Below are positions 1-8,067 of a stretch of 20,807 bases of DNA, piece after piece (the stretch's first letter is position 1; every line of letters starts with the position of its first letter). A program made the translations under genes and the position numbers. The DNA comes from CAYMDS01 sp964576705. GTDB taxonomy: Bacteria > Patescibacteriota > Microgenomatia > Levybacterales > UBA12049. The notes below the pieces were generated by a model. It saw nothing but the letters and a program-made list of their open reading frames with translations, was not told the DNA's origin and did no database searches. The stretch lies in assembly GCA_964576705.1 (NCBI GenBank), contig CAZNVI010000011.1, forward strand, positions 1 to 20,807. The letters run 5' to 3'.

Positions 1-33
1 AGAGCATAGGGTCATAAATTAAATTTATAAAAC

Positions 34-972
34 CTAAGCTTTCGCTGATTTCTTAACAGACTTTTTTACCTTTTTCTTTTCAGTTTTTTGCTCAGAACTC
101 TCAGCTTTTTTCTTTGAACTCTTTGCCCCGAGCTCTTCGCCTTTTGCTTCATCTGCTTCGCTCTTCGCACTTGCAGTTTTCTTCTCGCTACTCTCAGCTC
201 TCTGCTCTAAGCTCTTTGCTGTAGTTTGTTCTTCGCCCCTTGCGCTTTCCCCTTCTCCTTTTGCTGCTTTCTTCTTTCCTTCTATCCATGCATCCACGAT
301 ATAATTTAATATTAATTTAATGCTACCAGATGCATCATCGTTTGCCGGAATCACGAAATCCACGAAATCCGGATCCGCATTCGTGTCTACTATCCCGACG
401 ACAGGTATCCCCATGTTACGAGCTTCCCTTACTGCCAAGTTCTCTAAATGAGTATCTATCACGAACAGTACATCAGGTACTTTCTTCATGTCTTTAGCGC
501 CACCATAGTATCTCTCAAGCTTTATGCGCTCTTTTTCCCAAAGGGAAATTTCTTTTTTGGTAAATTTTATCTTTTCGAATTCATTTTTTAACTTTTCAGT
601 TAAGTCTTTAAGCTTTTGGTAGTTCTTCGTTACTTCACCGAAATTAGTTAATGTTCCACCTATCCACCTAGCAGTAACAGAATAAAAATCATTCACACCC
701 GCATCTTTAGCTCGTACTAATTCCTCTTTTACTATTCCTTCAGCTTGTCGTTTAGTGCCTAAAATTATAATTGTGCTTTCTGGTTTTAATGCTATTTGCT
801 TTATGAACGCGGCGGCTTTTTCTAAACCTTCTTTAGTCTTCTCAAGATCTATAATATGGATTCCATCTCTAGCTTCAAATACGAAGTCAGCGGTTTTGGG
901 GTTCTGGCGTGTTACTTGGTGGCCGAAATGGCAACCAGCTTCAAGTAATTCTTCAAGTGAAATAGTTCTCAT
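34..972 (-). CDS. rpsB: 30S ribosomal protein S2 with a long charged C-terminal tail
   Basis: Structural protein of the small ribosomal subunit. The first ~230 residues follow the S2 family from start to end: an opening with GCHFGHQ at residues 13-19, NPKTADFVFEARDGIHIIDL soon after, RWIGGTLTNF in the middle, and PDVLFVIDTHLENLAVREA followed by GIPVVGIVDTNADPD. The last ~80 residues are not part of the S2 fold: they are low-complexity Ala/Lys/Glu/Ser and end in a run of lysine-rich blocks. The start is supported by AAGGA at 979-983, 6 nt upstream of ATG, one of the few good Shine-Dalgarno sites in the window. A structured leader and a TATAAT box lie upstream. The S2 core is certain; what the tail does is unknown. 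Confidence 0.97.
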   Translation of the reverse strand: MRTISLEELLEAGCHFGHQVTRQNPKTADFVFEARDGIHIIDLEKTKEGLEKAAAFIKQIALKPESTIIILGTKRQAEGIVKEELVRAKDAGVNDFYSVTARWIGGTLTNFGEVTKNYQKLKDLTEKLKNEFEKIKFTKKEISLWEKERIKLERYYGGAKDMKKVPDVLFVIDTHLENLAVREARNMGIPVVGIVDTNADPDFVDFVIPANDDASGSIKLILNYIVDAWIEGKKKAAKGEGESARGEEQTTAKSLEQRAESSEKKTASAKSEADEAKGEELGAKSSKKKAESSEQKTEKKKVKKSVKKSAKA

Positions 973-990
973 AATTTGTCCTTAAACCTC

Positions 991-1030
991 CATCTGACTC
1001 AAATGAACAATCAGGACAATCAGCCAGATG
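991..1030 (-). promoter_or_regulatory. Hairpin in the rpsB 5' leader
   Basis: In the minus-strand transcript CATCTGGCT can pair with AGTCAGATG (9 bp with one G-U, loop of about 22 nt). It lies between the predicted rpsB transcription start (about 1038) and the Shine-Dalgarno site. S2 is known to regulate its own operon through its leader in other bacteria, so this is a plausible binding structure. Function is inferred from position only. Confidence 0.4.
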
Positions 1031-1044
1031 TGTGTGATTGCAGC

Positions 1045-1085
1045 ATTATACACTACTTCTTGCCTTGAGCGCAAGACAAGAAGTA
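1045..1085 (-). promoter_or_regulatory. rpsB promoter overlapped by an inverted repeat
   Basis: On the minus strand a perfect TATAAT (1050-1045) lies about 73 nt upstream of the rpsB ATG; the -35 is weak (TTGCGC near 1074-1069, 18 bp spacer). An inverted repeat at 1054-1085 covers the spacer and -35: TACTTCTTG pairs with CAAGAAGTA, followed inward by one C/A mismatch and CTTG/CAAG around an AGCG loop. It has no following T-run, so it is not an intrinsic terminator of glyA. It may be an operator. Confidence 0.45.
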
Positions 1086-1249
1086 ATAAACCAATAGACA
1101 AACCCATTCGGCAAGCTCAGGGTCGCAAAGGTCCTGAGTTAATCGAAGGATATACAAATACTACCAATCAATGATGAAATAAATTAGCACATTGAGTCAT
1201 TTAGCAATTTGATTTGTTTATTGGATTATTTGACTATTTGCTTATTACT
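1086..1249. other. glyA-rpsB intergenic remainder, nothing recognised
   Basis: AT-rich spacer between the stop of glyA and the rpsB promoter region. I see no tRNA, no convincing ORF and no T-tailed hairpin on either strand. glyA and rpsB could therefore be partly co-transcribed. Confidence 0.5.
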
Positions 1250-2572
1250 TTATGGTAGGGGGAATTTTAAGCAGAGCTTTTTAATGTCTTTTGCAATAAG
1301 AGGAATTTTCTTACTTGCCTCAATATGTTCTTTATATTTTTTCATCATTTTTGATCTTAATTCCTTATCTGAAGCAGGTAGCATAAAGCCTGAAAGGTCT
1401 TTTACCACTTCATTTATCCAGAAAGCGATTTTTTTCATTTCTTTCTCCTTCATTCCGCGTGTAGTAATAGCCGGTGTACCCAATCTTAAACCTGATGCAT
1501 AAAGCGGGGGCATATTATCACCTGGTACTGAATTTTTATTACCCACTATACCTGCTAAATTTAATGCATAAGCTGCCACCTTCCCGTTTACTCTTTTATT
1601 TCGTAAATCTATAAGTATGAGATGGTTATCAGTGCCACCGCTGACTAAATCGAACCCTAAATTTATCAATTCTTCAGATAATGCTTTCGCGTTTTTAACA
1701 GTTTGTTCCTGATAGCGCTTAAATTTAGCAGATTCTGCTTCCTTAAGAGATACTGCTATACCTGCTATCGTATGCTCATGAGGCCCGCCCTGCATACCTG
1801 GAATTATCCATTTATCAATCTTTTTTCCTAAATCCGGATCTTTTTTAAGCCCTTTATCTGTAACCATAATCATGGCACCTCGCGGTCCACGAAGAGTCTT
1901 GTGAGTCGTAGTCATTATGATATGAGCGTATGGCACAGGATTAGGATGTACTCCACCCATGACTAGTCCTACGATATGTGAGATATCAGCAAGTAAGTAT
2001 GCACCCACTTTATCTGCAATTTCACCAAATCTCTTAAAATCCAATTCACGAGGATATGCTGTAGTTGAGGCTACGATAATCTGTGGTTTTTCTTTTATAG
2101 CTAATTCCTCAAGCTCTTTATAATCAAGCTGTCCTGTTTTTCCGAATTCATACTGAATTCCTTTAAAAATAGTTCCTGAGAAAGTAGCAGGAAATCCGTG
2201 CGTTAAGTGACCACCATATGATAGAGCCAAGCCCATGATTTTATCCCCGGGCTTAAGTGTCGCCATGTAAATTACAGAATTAGCAGGAGATCCTGAATAT
2301 GGCTGGACATTTACGAATGGAACGCCAAATATTTTTTTTGCACGCTCTATGGCCAGAGTCTCAACCTCATCTACTACCCTGTTGCCTTCATAATAGCGTT
2401 TCCGAGGATACCCTTCCGCGTATTTATTCATGAGCACACTACCTACAGCCTCACGCACGGCTGATGAAGCATAGTTTTCAGAAGGAATCATTTCCAACAC
2501 GTCTCTCTGCCTCTTTTCCTCTTCTTTTATAAGTTCAAATATTATAGGATCTATTTTCTTCAAGTTTTTCAT
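1250..2572 (-). CDS. glyA: Serine hydroxymethyltransferase
   Basis: PLP enzyme that converts serine and tetrahydrofolate to glycine and 5,10-methylene-THF in the cytoplasm. The 440-residue length is slightly above the usual bacterial ~415-430. Visible family motifs include SENYASSAVREA near the N-terminus, NKYAEGYPRKRYYEGN, YSGSPANSVIYMATLKPGD, and the PLP-lysine motif TTTHKTLRGPRG. GMQGGPHEHTIAGIAV and a C-terminal LRLGTPAITTRGM are also present. Its product is the one-carbon donor for the thymidylate synthase encoded at 14603-15550, and DHFR at 13645-14133 recycles the folate, so the window encodes all three enzymes of the thymidylate folate cycle. No good Shine-Dalgarno site is visible before the ATG. 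Confidence 0.97.
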   Translation of the reverse strand: MKNLKKIDPIIFELIKEEEKRQRDVLEMIPSENYASSAVREAVGSVLMNKYAEGYPRKRYYEGNRVVDEVETLAIERAKKIFGVPFVNVQPYSGSPANSVIYMATLKPGDKIMGLALSYGGHLTHGFPATFSGTIFKGIQYEFGKTGQLDYKELEELAIKEKPQIIVASTTAYPRELDFKRFGEIADKVGAYLLADISHIVGLVMGGVHPNPVPYAHIIMTTTHKTLRGPRGAMIMVTDKGLKKDPDLGKKIDKWIIPGMQGGPHEHTIAGIAVSLKEAESAKFKRYQEQTVKNAKALSEELINLGFDLVSGGTDNHLILIDLRNKRVNGKVAAYALNLAGIVGNKNSVPGDNMPPLYASGLRLGTPAITTRGMKEKEMKKIAFWINEVVKDLSGFMLPASDKELRSKMMKKYKEHIEASKKIPLIAKDIKKLCLKFPLP

Positions 2573-2620
2573 GTAATCTTACTGCTATGATGAACTACAT
2601 AATACTAATCGCAGGTTTGA

Positions 2621-2649
2621 ATTATATCTGGTTTGGGCTCTATTTACAA
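2621..2649 (-). promoter_or_regulatory. Candidate glyA promoter
   Basis: On the minus strand: -35 TTGTAA (2649-2644), 17-bp spacer, -10 TATAAT (2626-2621). The predicted start near 2614 gives a leader of about 42 nt before the glyA ATG. This suggests glyA is transcribed separately from the purine operon upstream. Confidence 0.45.
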
Positions 2650-2753
2650 CCAAATCTTAAGGCTAAAACAGACATGCGTCACAAAATCAAATCCTAAGCA
2701 AAGTGGCATAAAATGTACGATAACAGATGTACTAGTCTATTTCAAGAGGAATG

Positions 2754-5063
2754 TTAGATTGACCTATGAGCACCTGCTATATAAGCAGCTTCCATAGTGA
2801 CTGAGCGATGATTAATATGCCCCCTCTCGTTAATCTTTCTCCTTAATTCGAATAAATCCCGTGCTCCCTGGTCTGCTAAGGCTCTACCCGCAAACATGCG
2901 TCTTTCCCAAAAAAGCTCAACTATGCTATGGGTAGAATGCTTCTTATTAATATAATTAAGTACACCTTCGATATTTTTTAATCTTCCGGCATCATTTAGC
3001 CTCTTTTTGGCTATGTCCGGACTTAATGCTGCTTCAATCCACTGCGTCACACTACTGGCACTTCCATGATAAGGCTGAACCGGTCTGCCGTTTATGTGTT
3101 CTACGAACAGGCCACCGGTTTCAATTCCCCCAGCAATTCCACGTCTATTTAACGAGATTACATCTAAAAGTCCTAATAAAGCTCCGATCTCATCTCCGGT
3201 TCCGCCTTCAAGTCCGATTGCCGTGTCATCAAATAAAGAATCAGAATACATTTCATACAATAATTCTAAGGCATTTGCAGTGCCACCGCCTGAAAGTGAC
3301 GTACAATTCTCTCCTCCACCATGTCCGGCAAGAAGGACATTTACGGAAATATCAGGCTGTATTAATTTCCGCGCTTGTGTAACATCCACAATTGGACCAA
3401 CACAAATCAACATATCAGCACCCGCAGTCTGACGGATAACTTTTGCGGTTTCAACTACTCTGGGATCAGGATTGGTTGTATAAATTCGAATCGAAGTACA
3501 GCCATGCTGTAACATCCTCTTAACAGAATTAATCATTAATCTAGGATTCTCTACGCCTACAGCTATACCTATTTGCCTCATAACTAACTTATGGATATCA
3601 TTAGGCAAATTAAGTGTTTCAATTGCAGTTTTAACTTGATCAAACATTTTTAATTGACGGTCAAAGTCTCCTGCAAATATACTGTTTCTGGGAATATACG
3701 AACGCATATATGAAAGCGCAGATGTGATTAACACATCTCGCCAGCCTGTTACAGGAGGCATACCTCCAAGGGCAAAAAGAGACGAAGGGAAGCCAACTGA
3801 ATTCAATATTAAACCTTTATTCGCACTATGAGTCCTACTCATGTATTCTTCAGAATACATTCTCGTGTATCCTAATTCTCGCGATGCAGCAGTGCCTAGA
3901 ATTTCTACATCCTCTCTGGGATCAGGATACCAAGAATTTTTCTTACGTATCTTAAGCATTTCCTCAATTGCACTTGAACGTCTCTTAGGTCTTTTAGTCG
4001 TATTTATTTTTCCACTCATCATGCTTCTTAGATATGCATACATTTCTTCATTATGATTTAGATTAAATTCGTAGACACGTGCCGCCAGAGCCATCTTTAT
4101 GGCGTCAGGTCCCATCTGCCAAAAAACAGGAGTGCCAGACTCATTAACTTTTACTCTTCTAGAATTTCCATATAAATCGCGTGCAGTATCCCAGGGCGTA
4201 AGCATCAAGCCAATACTAGCAGAATCTTTATCTGTGACATACTGCTTGATCTGTCCATCCGCATGCAAGATTTCTTTAAACGGCTTAAACTTTCTAACTG
4301 TAAATGAATGATTAGAATTAGAGATCTCGATTTGTTCTAATAAATGAGCAAACTTTATGGCTTTTTTATTTTGTGAAAGTGTGGACAAATTTAACGATTT
4401 CACCTGAATAGGAAACGGTTCAGGCAGTAAATAAATATATTTTCCAAGCTTAAAAGGATCTTTCAACAACTGTTCCAGTGCCAATCTTCTAGGTGAGTAA
4501 TTGTCTTTCTGCTTTGATGACATTTGGGCATATGTTTTGCTTTGTCCGTCCGGTATAAATATGTCATCAAACCCAAACCCTTCAGATCCTACTGGCTTAT
4601 CAGATATCTTACCGATAATTCTACCTATTCTTGAATGCACTTCATTTCCGTCATAAATTCCAATCAGCACTTGAAATACCGCAGTACGTTCAACACCGTC
4701 AAGCATACGGCAAAGAGCTAAGCGCTTACTTAGTGTATTAGTATACTGATCTGCAAATGGCCCAGGTAAACCTTCTATACCTTTACATATTAATGAGCTG
4801 TCTTCAACAATTATCGGTTCCCCCTTATTTTCAAGCCAAGCTGATTTGGCCTTATGTATTAATACATCTAAGGGATCTTCCGATTGGATTTCAGGAATCT
4901 TTAGATCTATGCCTATTACTTGTTGTTTTAGAATGCGTGAATATTCATTTAATTTATCTAAATTTTTGGTGGCTATAACAATCTTATCGGGCGTTTCGGA
5001 CTCTTCTTTCGAAACTATATAATTTAATACGGATGGAAACTGACGTTTATTTATTATGGCCAT
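2754..5063 (-). CDS. Fusion: Ham1/ITPase-type NTP pyrophosphatase + divergent IMPDH/GMP reductase-like barrel
   Basis: A 769-residue two-enzyme fusion. Residues ~26-205 match the XTP/dITP pyrophosphatase (Ham1/RdgB) family: IVIATKNLDKLNE at 28-40, a VEDSSL metal/catalytic segment, LPGPFADQY, GFGFDDIFIP, and SPR in place of the usual SHR. A linker of unknown fold follows. From about residue 385 an IMPDH/GMP reductase TIM barrel is visible: VGFPSS, VTGWRD, a GHGGGENCTS loop carrying the presumed catalytic Cys587 (family GxGPGSxCTT), LEGGTGDEIGALLGL, IAGGIETGG (GMPR: MLAGHSESGG) and PYHGSAS (family YxGMGS). There are no CBS domains. Departures from the family: the Asp of the DxA(x)G NAD(P) segment is replaced (IYTTNPD), and the ribose-binding Asp of DGG is Glu619. 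It is the last gene of the purB-purA operon, 32 bp after the previous stop. Substrate and direction (IMPDH, GMPR or something new) cannot be decided from sequence. Confidence 0.85.
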   Translation of the reverse strand: MAIINKRQFPSVLNYIVSKEESETPDKIVIATKNLDKLNEYSRILKQQVIGIDLKIPEIQSEDPLDVLIHKAKSAWLENKGEPIIVEDSSLICKGIEGLPGPFADQYTNTLSKRLALCRMLDGVERTAVFQVLIGIYDGNEVHSRIGRIIGKISDKPVGSEGFGFDDIFIPDGQSKTYAQMSSKQKDNYSPRRLALEQLLKDPFKLGKYIYLLPEPFPIQVKSLNLSTLSQNKKAIKFAHLLEQIEISNSNHSFTVRKFKPFKEILHADGQIKQYVTDKDSASIGLMLTPWDTARDLYGNSRRVKVNESGTPVFWQMGPDAIKMALAARVYEFNLNHNEEMYAYLRSMMSGKINTTKRPKRRSSAIEEMLKIRKKNSWYPDPREDVEILGTAASRELGYTRMYSEEYMSRTHSANKGLILNSVGFPSSLFALGGMPPVTGWRDVLITSALSYMRSYIPRNSIFAGDFDRQLKMFDQVKTAIETLNLPNDIHKLVMRQIGIAVGVENPRLMINSVKRMLQHGCTSIRIYTTNPDPRVVETAKVIRQTAGADMLICVGPIVDVTQARKLIQPDISVNVLLAGHGGGENCTSLSGGGTANALELLYEMYSDSLFDDTAIGLEGGTGDEIGALLGLLDVISLNRRGIAGGIETGGLFVEHINGRPVQPYHGSASSVTQWIEAALSPDIAKKRLNDAGRLKNIEGVLNYINKKHSTHSIVELFWERRMFAGRALADQGARDLFELRRKINERGHINHRSVTMEAAYIAGAHRSI

Positions 5064-5095
5064 AGTAAATTAACTAAAGTAGCGCAATCTAAGAA

Positions 5096-6583
5096 TTAAC
5101 TTGTTGGTAACCAGTAAACTGAATCTTCATAATTAGGCCCTGTAGTAGCCCAGGCAACCTTAGTATTCATCGTCAACTCTAGAAACCGTAAGAAACGAAG
5201 CGCGTTTTCCGGTAAATCTTCAGGTACTTTAGCCTTATTTGCTTTTTTACCGTCCCAACCGGGAAGCTCAATTATTTCGGGAATAACCGTATCTATAAAC
5301 CATTGGTATGGCCTATAACGTACGTATTTCCCTTCACTGTTTATATATTCAGTAACTACAGGGATTGTAGAATATCCGGCATCCATATGTGTTACCACCA
5401 GATAGTCGTAATCGGCAACGGATCGCCAATATGAAAGAGCCGGGATATCAGGAGGGATTATGCCCCGAGCGCGACCAGTCGACTTACCGTACTCCGCAAA
5501 CTCATCTCGTGTTTTTAATTGAGACGTAAAATCAAACGTTCCAGGCATTATTCTGGATCCCACACTGGACATATATGGTCCTTTAATTACACCGAATTTA
5601 CCGGCAATCAATCTATAATCTATAATCCCCTCTGTCGCATCTTGAATACCACGCGCCCTGGTCTCAGAAGCTGTAACATCAGGATATACGCCGTGCTTAA
5701 GATGTAAACCTATGGCCTGTGCCCCTTCAAATACAAATGGCGTATCGCCTTTCCACTCTCTTTCAATAAAATCCAAAACTTCATAATCTACAAAAGGAGC
5801 AAGTGTAGTTCTTTGAGACTCTAATCTTTTAAGAAATGCACGTTTTGACCCCATAAGAACTCCTTTCGAGCCTGAATCCAATGTGGCGAAACGTAAAGAC
5901 TTAAGATCGAAGCCATATGCTCCTACAAGTTTCTCGACTCTATCATAGTGATATCCGAATTTAACCTGCCAATCAGAGCTCATTAAGTCTTTCATCGTAA
6001 GCTTCAGTCTCAGAGTATCATCCGCATAAGAAGTAGAAATACCTCTAGCAGTTGAACCGCTATATCCCAGATGCCAGTTATTAGTGACTCTTTCCATCAC
6101 CCGGTGAGTATCTAGAGCTAGAGTAATATTCGGATCAATTACCAGCTTACCAGGCACTTTTCCCAGACGACTTTTTATCTCATTCATCTCAACAATAACG
6201 TCCCCTGGATGAAGCACCATAGTTCGTCCCATAATAGCTGTTGTACCTTCATGAAGGATTCCAGTCGAGAACTGGTGAAGAGCGATCATTTTCCCATCCG
6301 GAAGCATACACTCGTGCCCTGCGTTTGAACCTCCGTTCCAGCGATAAACTATTACTTTCTTATATTTTTTTAAAAATTTGTCTACTTCCCGCGCAACAGT
6401 TAAACCTTTCCCTTCATCACCAAATCCTCCACCCTCAAAAAACATAGAATTAGGACGAAACCCACTCAATGGGTTAGAAATTATACTCTGGGCAAATCTC
6501 TCTTTTCCGTACGCCAAAGGGTCAAAAGAAGAGCTATAAATTTCTTCAATAACTTTTTTAGTATTAAATGATTGTTTATTCAT
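5096..6583 (-). CDS. Adenylosuccinate synthetase family protein (divergent PurA or PurZ-like)
   Basis: PurA joins IMP and aspartate using GTP to give adenylosuccinate; its phage relative PurZ does the same with dGMP in making 2-aminoadenine. At 495 residues it is longer than typical PurA (~430) through a ~45-residue N-terminal extension and internal insertions. Active-site motifs are present: GFGDEGKG (catalytic Asp56), GGSNAGH (His90), GSTARGIS near 176-183, FEGAQ (285-289), HGVYPDVTASET, STGRAR (aspartate loop, 368-373) and ATTGP (479-483). Two parts are unusual: the guanine-recognition TKxD of PurA reads THMD (398-401), and the residues after STGRAR diverge (GIIPPDIP). The start overlaps purB by 8 bp, so the two are translationally coupled. 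Retention of the catalytic Asp argues for a PurA-like reaction; the altered GTP motif leaves donor and substrate open. Confidence 0.88.
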   Translation of the reverse strand: MNKQSFNTKKVIEEIYSSSFDPLAYGKERFAQSIISNPLSGFRPNSMFFEGGGFGDEGKGLTVAREVDKFLKKYKKVIVYRWNGGSNAGHECMLPDGKMIALHQFSTGILHEGTTAIMGRTMVLHPGDVIVEMNEIKSRLGKVPGKLVIDPNITLALDTHRVMERVTNNWHLGYSGSTARGISTSYADDTLRLKLTMKDLMSSDWQVKFGYHYDRVEKLVGAYGFDLKSLRFATLDSGSKGVLMGSKRAFLKRLESQRTTLAPFVDYEVLDFIEREWKGDTPFVFEGAQAIGLHLKHGVYPDVTASETRARGIQDATEGIIDYRLIAGKFGVIKGPYMSSVGSRIMPGTFDFTSQLKTRDEFAEYGKSTGRARGIIPPDIPALSYWRSVADYDYLVVTHMDAGYSTIPVVTEYINSEGKYVRYRPYQWFIDTVIPEIIELPGWDGKKANKAKVPEDLPENALRFLRFLELTMNTKVAWATTGPNYEDSVYWLPTS

Positions 6584-7958
6584 GGGATATCAAATCTGTC
6601 AGTTCTTTTGCCACTCCTATATATGTTTCGGGCGATAATTTCCTAAGCTTATTTTTAATTTGATCCGAAACATCTATTTCATTTATAAACTTCTCATAGC
6701 TTTCTTTGGTAACAGATTTACCGCGGGTCAACTCTTTTAATTTTTCATACGGCTTGGCATAAGACGTAGTGCGAAGAATGGTTTGAATTCCTTCTGCAAT
6801 TGTTTCCCAATGATTATCAATATCCTTATCTATCACACCTTTATTAAAACCTATCATCCGTAATGATTCTTCTGTCGATTCATATGATAAAACCGACATC
6901 ACAAGCGCCTGACCGAAATCGCGTAATAGATATTTATCAGTCAGATCTCTTTGCCAACGGTTTAGCGGCAATCGTTTTTCCATTACGTCAAAAAACCCAT
7001 TTGCCAAATTTGTGTAGCTTTCACTCAATTCAAATCCTATCGGGTTGATTTTTTGCGGCATAGTAGATGAACCTACATGGCCCTCTCTATCTCTCAACGA
7101 TAAGTAACCAAGCGCCAAATATCTCCAAACATCCTCATCCAAAGCCATTACGATAAGATTTACTCTTTTAATTGTTTGTATATATTCTACTTTATAATCA
7201 TAAGGCTCCACTTGCGTGCTCATAGGATAATATTCCAATCCCAGATTGTTTAAAAACTTCTTAGAAAATTTGATCCAGTTAACTTTCGGATAGGCTGCGT
7301 TTAAGGCATTGTGGTTTCCTACGGCACCAGATATTTTTGATCCGAATTTATACTCCTTTAACATTTCATACTGGTGCTGCAGTCTATAAGCAAAGTTGGA
7401 AAACTCTTTTCCGGCAGTTGTAGGAACAGCCGCTTGTCCATGAGTTCTTCCTAACATAGCGACTTCTTTGTGTTCCTGAGATAATTTTTTAAGTGTCTTG
7501 ACTAAATTTTCCAGCTTTGGGAGTAAAACATTTTTATGAAACTGCTGCAAAGAGATTGTTAATGCAGGTCCATCGATATCAGTTGATGTAAGCCCTATAT
7601 GTACAAAGTTGATTAATCGTTCGAGTTTTAAAGCTTTTAATTTTTTACCCAAAAAGTATTCAACAGCTTTAGTATCATGGTTTATCTCTTCATCTTTTTC
7701 CCACACAAGTCTCGCATCGTCTAAAGAAAAGTTTTCAGCAATTGATCTAAGCGCTTCCTGTTCTGTCTTAGAAAGTTTTTTTTCTATTTCAGAAAAAAAA
7801 GCTATAAGAAATTCAATTTCTACAAATACTCTTCCTTTCACAGTCGCATATTCAGAAAAATATTCACTGAATTGCTCCGTTCGTCCTCTGAAGCGCCCAT
7901 CTATTGAAGCTATGGCTGTGTGGTGAGAAAATGGTTTTGGGGTCTTTATCTCTGCCAT
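6576..7958 (-). CDS. purB: Adenylosuccinate lyase
   Basis: Fumarase/aspartase-superfamily enzyme that removes fumarate from adenylosuccinate to give AMP (and from SAICAR in de novo synthesis). In phage Z-DNA synthesis host PurB also processes the 2-amino analogue. At 460 residues it is close to E. coli-type PurB (456). Visible motifs: SIDGRFRGRTEQ near the N-terminus, HIGLTSTDIDGPALT, LGRTHGQAAVPTTAGKEF and the superfamily signature GSSTMPQKINPIGFE. It is first in an operon with the synthetase and the Ham1 fusion. The gene lacks a Shine-Dalgarno site, and the -10 box ends 12 bp before the ATG, suggesting an almost leaderless message. No other genes of de novo purine synthesis are in the window. 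Confidence 0.96.
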   Translation of the reverse strand: MAEIKTPKPFSHHTAIASIDGRFRGRTEQFSEYFSEYATVKGRVFVEIEFLIAFFSEIEKKLSKTEQEALRSIAENFSLDDARLVWEKDEEINHDTKAVEYFLGKKLKALKLERLINFVHIGLTSTDIDGPALTISLQQFHKNVLLPKLENLVKTLKKLSQEHKEVAMLGRTHGQAAVPTTAGKEFSNFAYRLQHQYEMLKEYKFGSKISGAVGNHNALNAAYPKVNWIKFSKKFLNNLGLEYYPMSTQVEPYDYKVEYIQTIKRVNLIVMALDEDVWRYLALGYLSLRDREGHVGSSTMPQKINPIGFELSESYTNLANGFFDVMEKRLPLNRWQRDLTDKYLLRDFGQALVMSVLSYESTEESLRMIGFNKGVIDKDIDNHWETIAEGIQTILRTTSYAKPYEKLKELTRGKSVTKESYEKFINEIDVSDQIKNKLRKLSPETYIGVAKELTDLISHE

Positions 7959-7970
7959 GAAACATTAATC

Positions 7971-7998
7971 ATTATAGTTATTTTACGGCATTATGCAA
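7971..7998 (-). promoter_or_regulatory. purB operon promoter, near-leaderless
   Basis: On the minus strand: -10 TATAAT (7976-7971) and a weak -35 TTGCAT (7998-7993) with a 16-bp spacer. The A of the purB ATG (7958) is 13 nt beyond the last -10 base, the same distance as at thyA and at the gene starting at 16312. No ribosome binding site lies between. Confidence 0.6.
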
Positions 7999-8018
7999 TA
8001 CTGTCTTTAGCCTGCATA

Positions 8019-8047
8019 TTGACTGATTCAATATATATTATTATAAT
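8019..8047 (+). promoter_or_regulatory. Strong sigma70-type promoter of the HD-domain gene
   Basis: TTGACT (8019-8024), exactly 17 bp, then TATAAT (8042-8047). The predicted start near 8054 gives a ~14-nt leader without a Shine-Dalgarno site before the GTG at 8068. It is divergent from the purB promoter; the two -35 elements are about 20 bp apart. Confidence 0.75.
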
Positions 8048-8067
8048 CTAAATAGACTTATTCAGTT

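Noticed and set aside
973..1249. Possible tRNA or small RNA gene between glyA and rpsB
   Set aside because: No TTCRA loop, acceptor pairing or other tRNA features on either strand; the hairpins are explained by the rpsB control region.
2726..2743. TGTACTAGT-like half of an E. coli trp operator downstream of the fusion gene
   Set aside because: Only one half-site, located after a stop codon, and unlike the palindromes next to the TrpR-family gene.
3026..3432. Plus-strand ORFs opposite the Ham1/IMPDH fusion
   Set aside because: Antisense shadows of a conserved barrel-coding region; no motifs, promoter or ribosome binding site.
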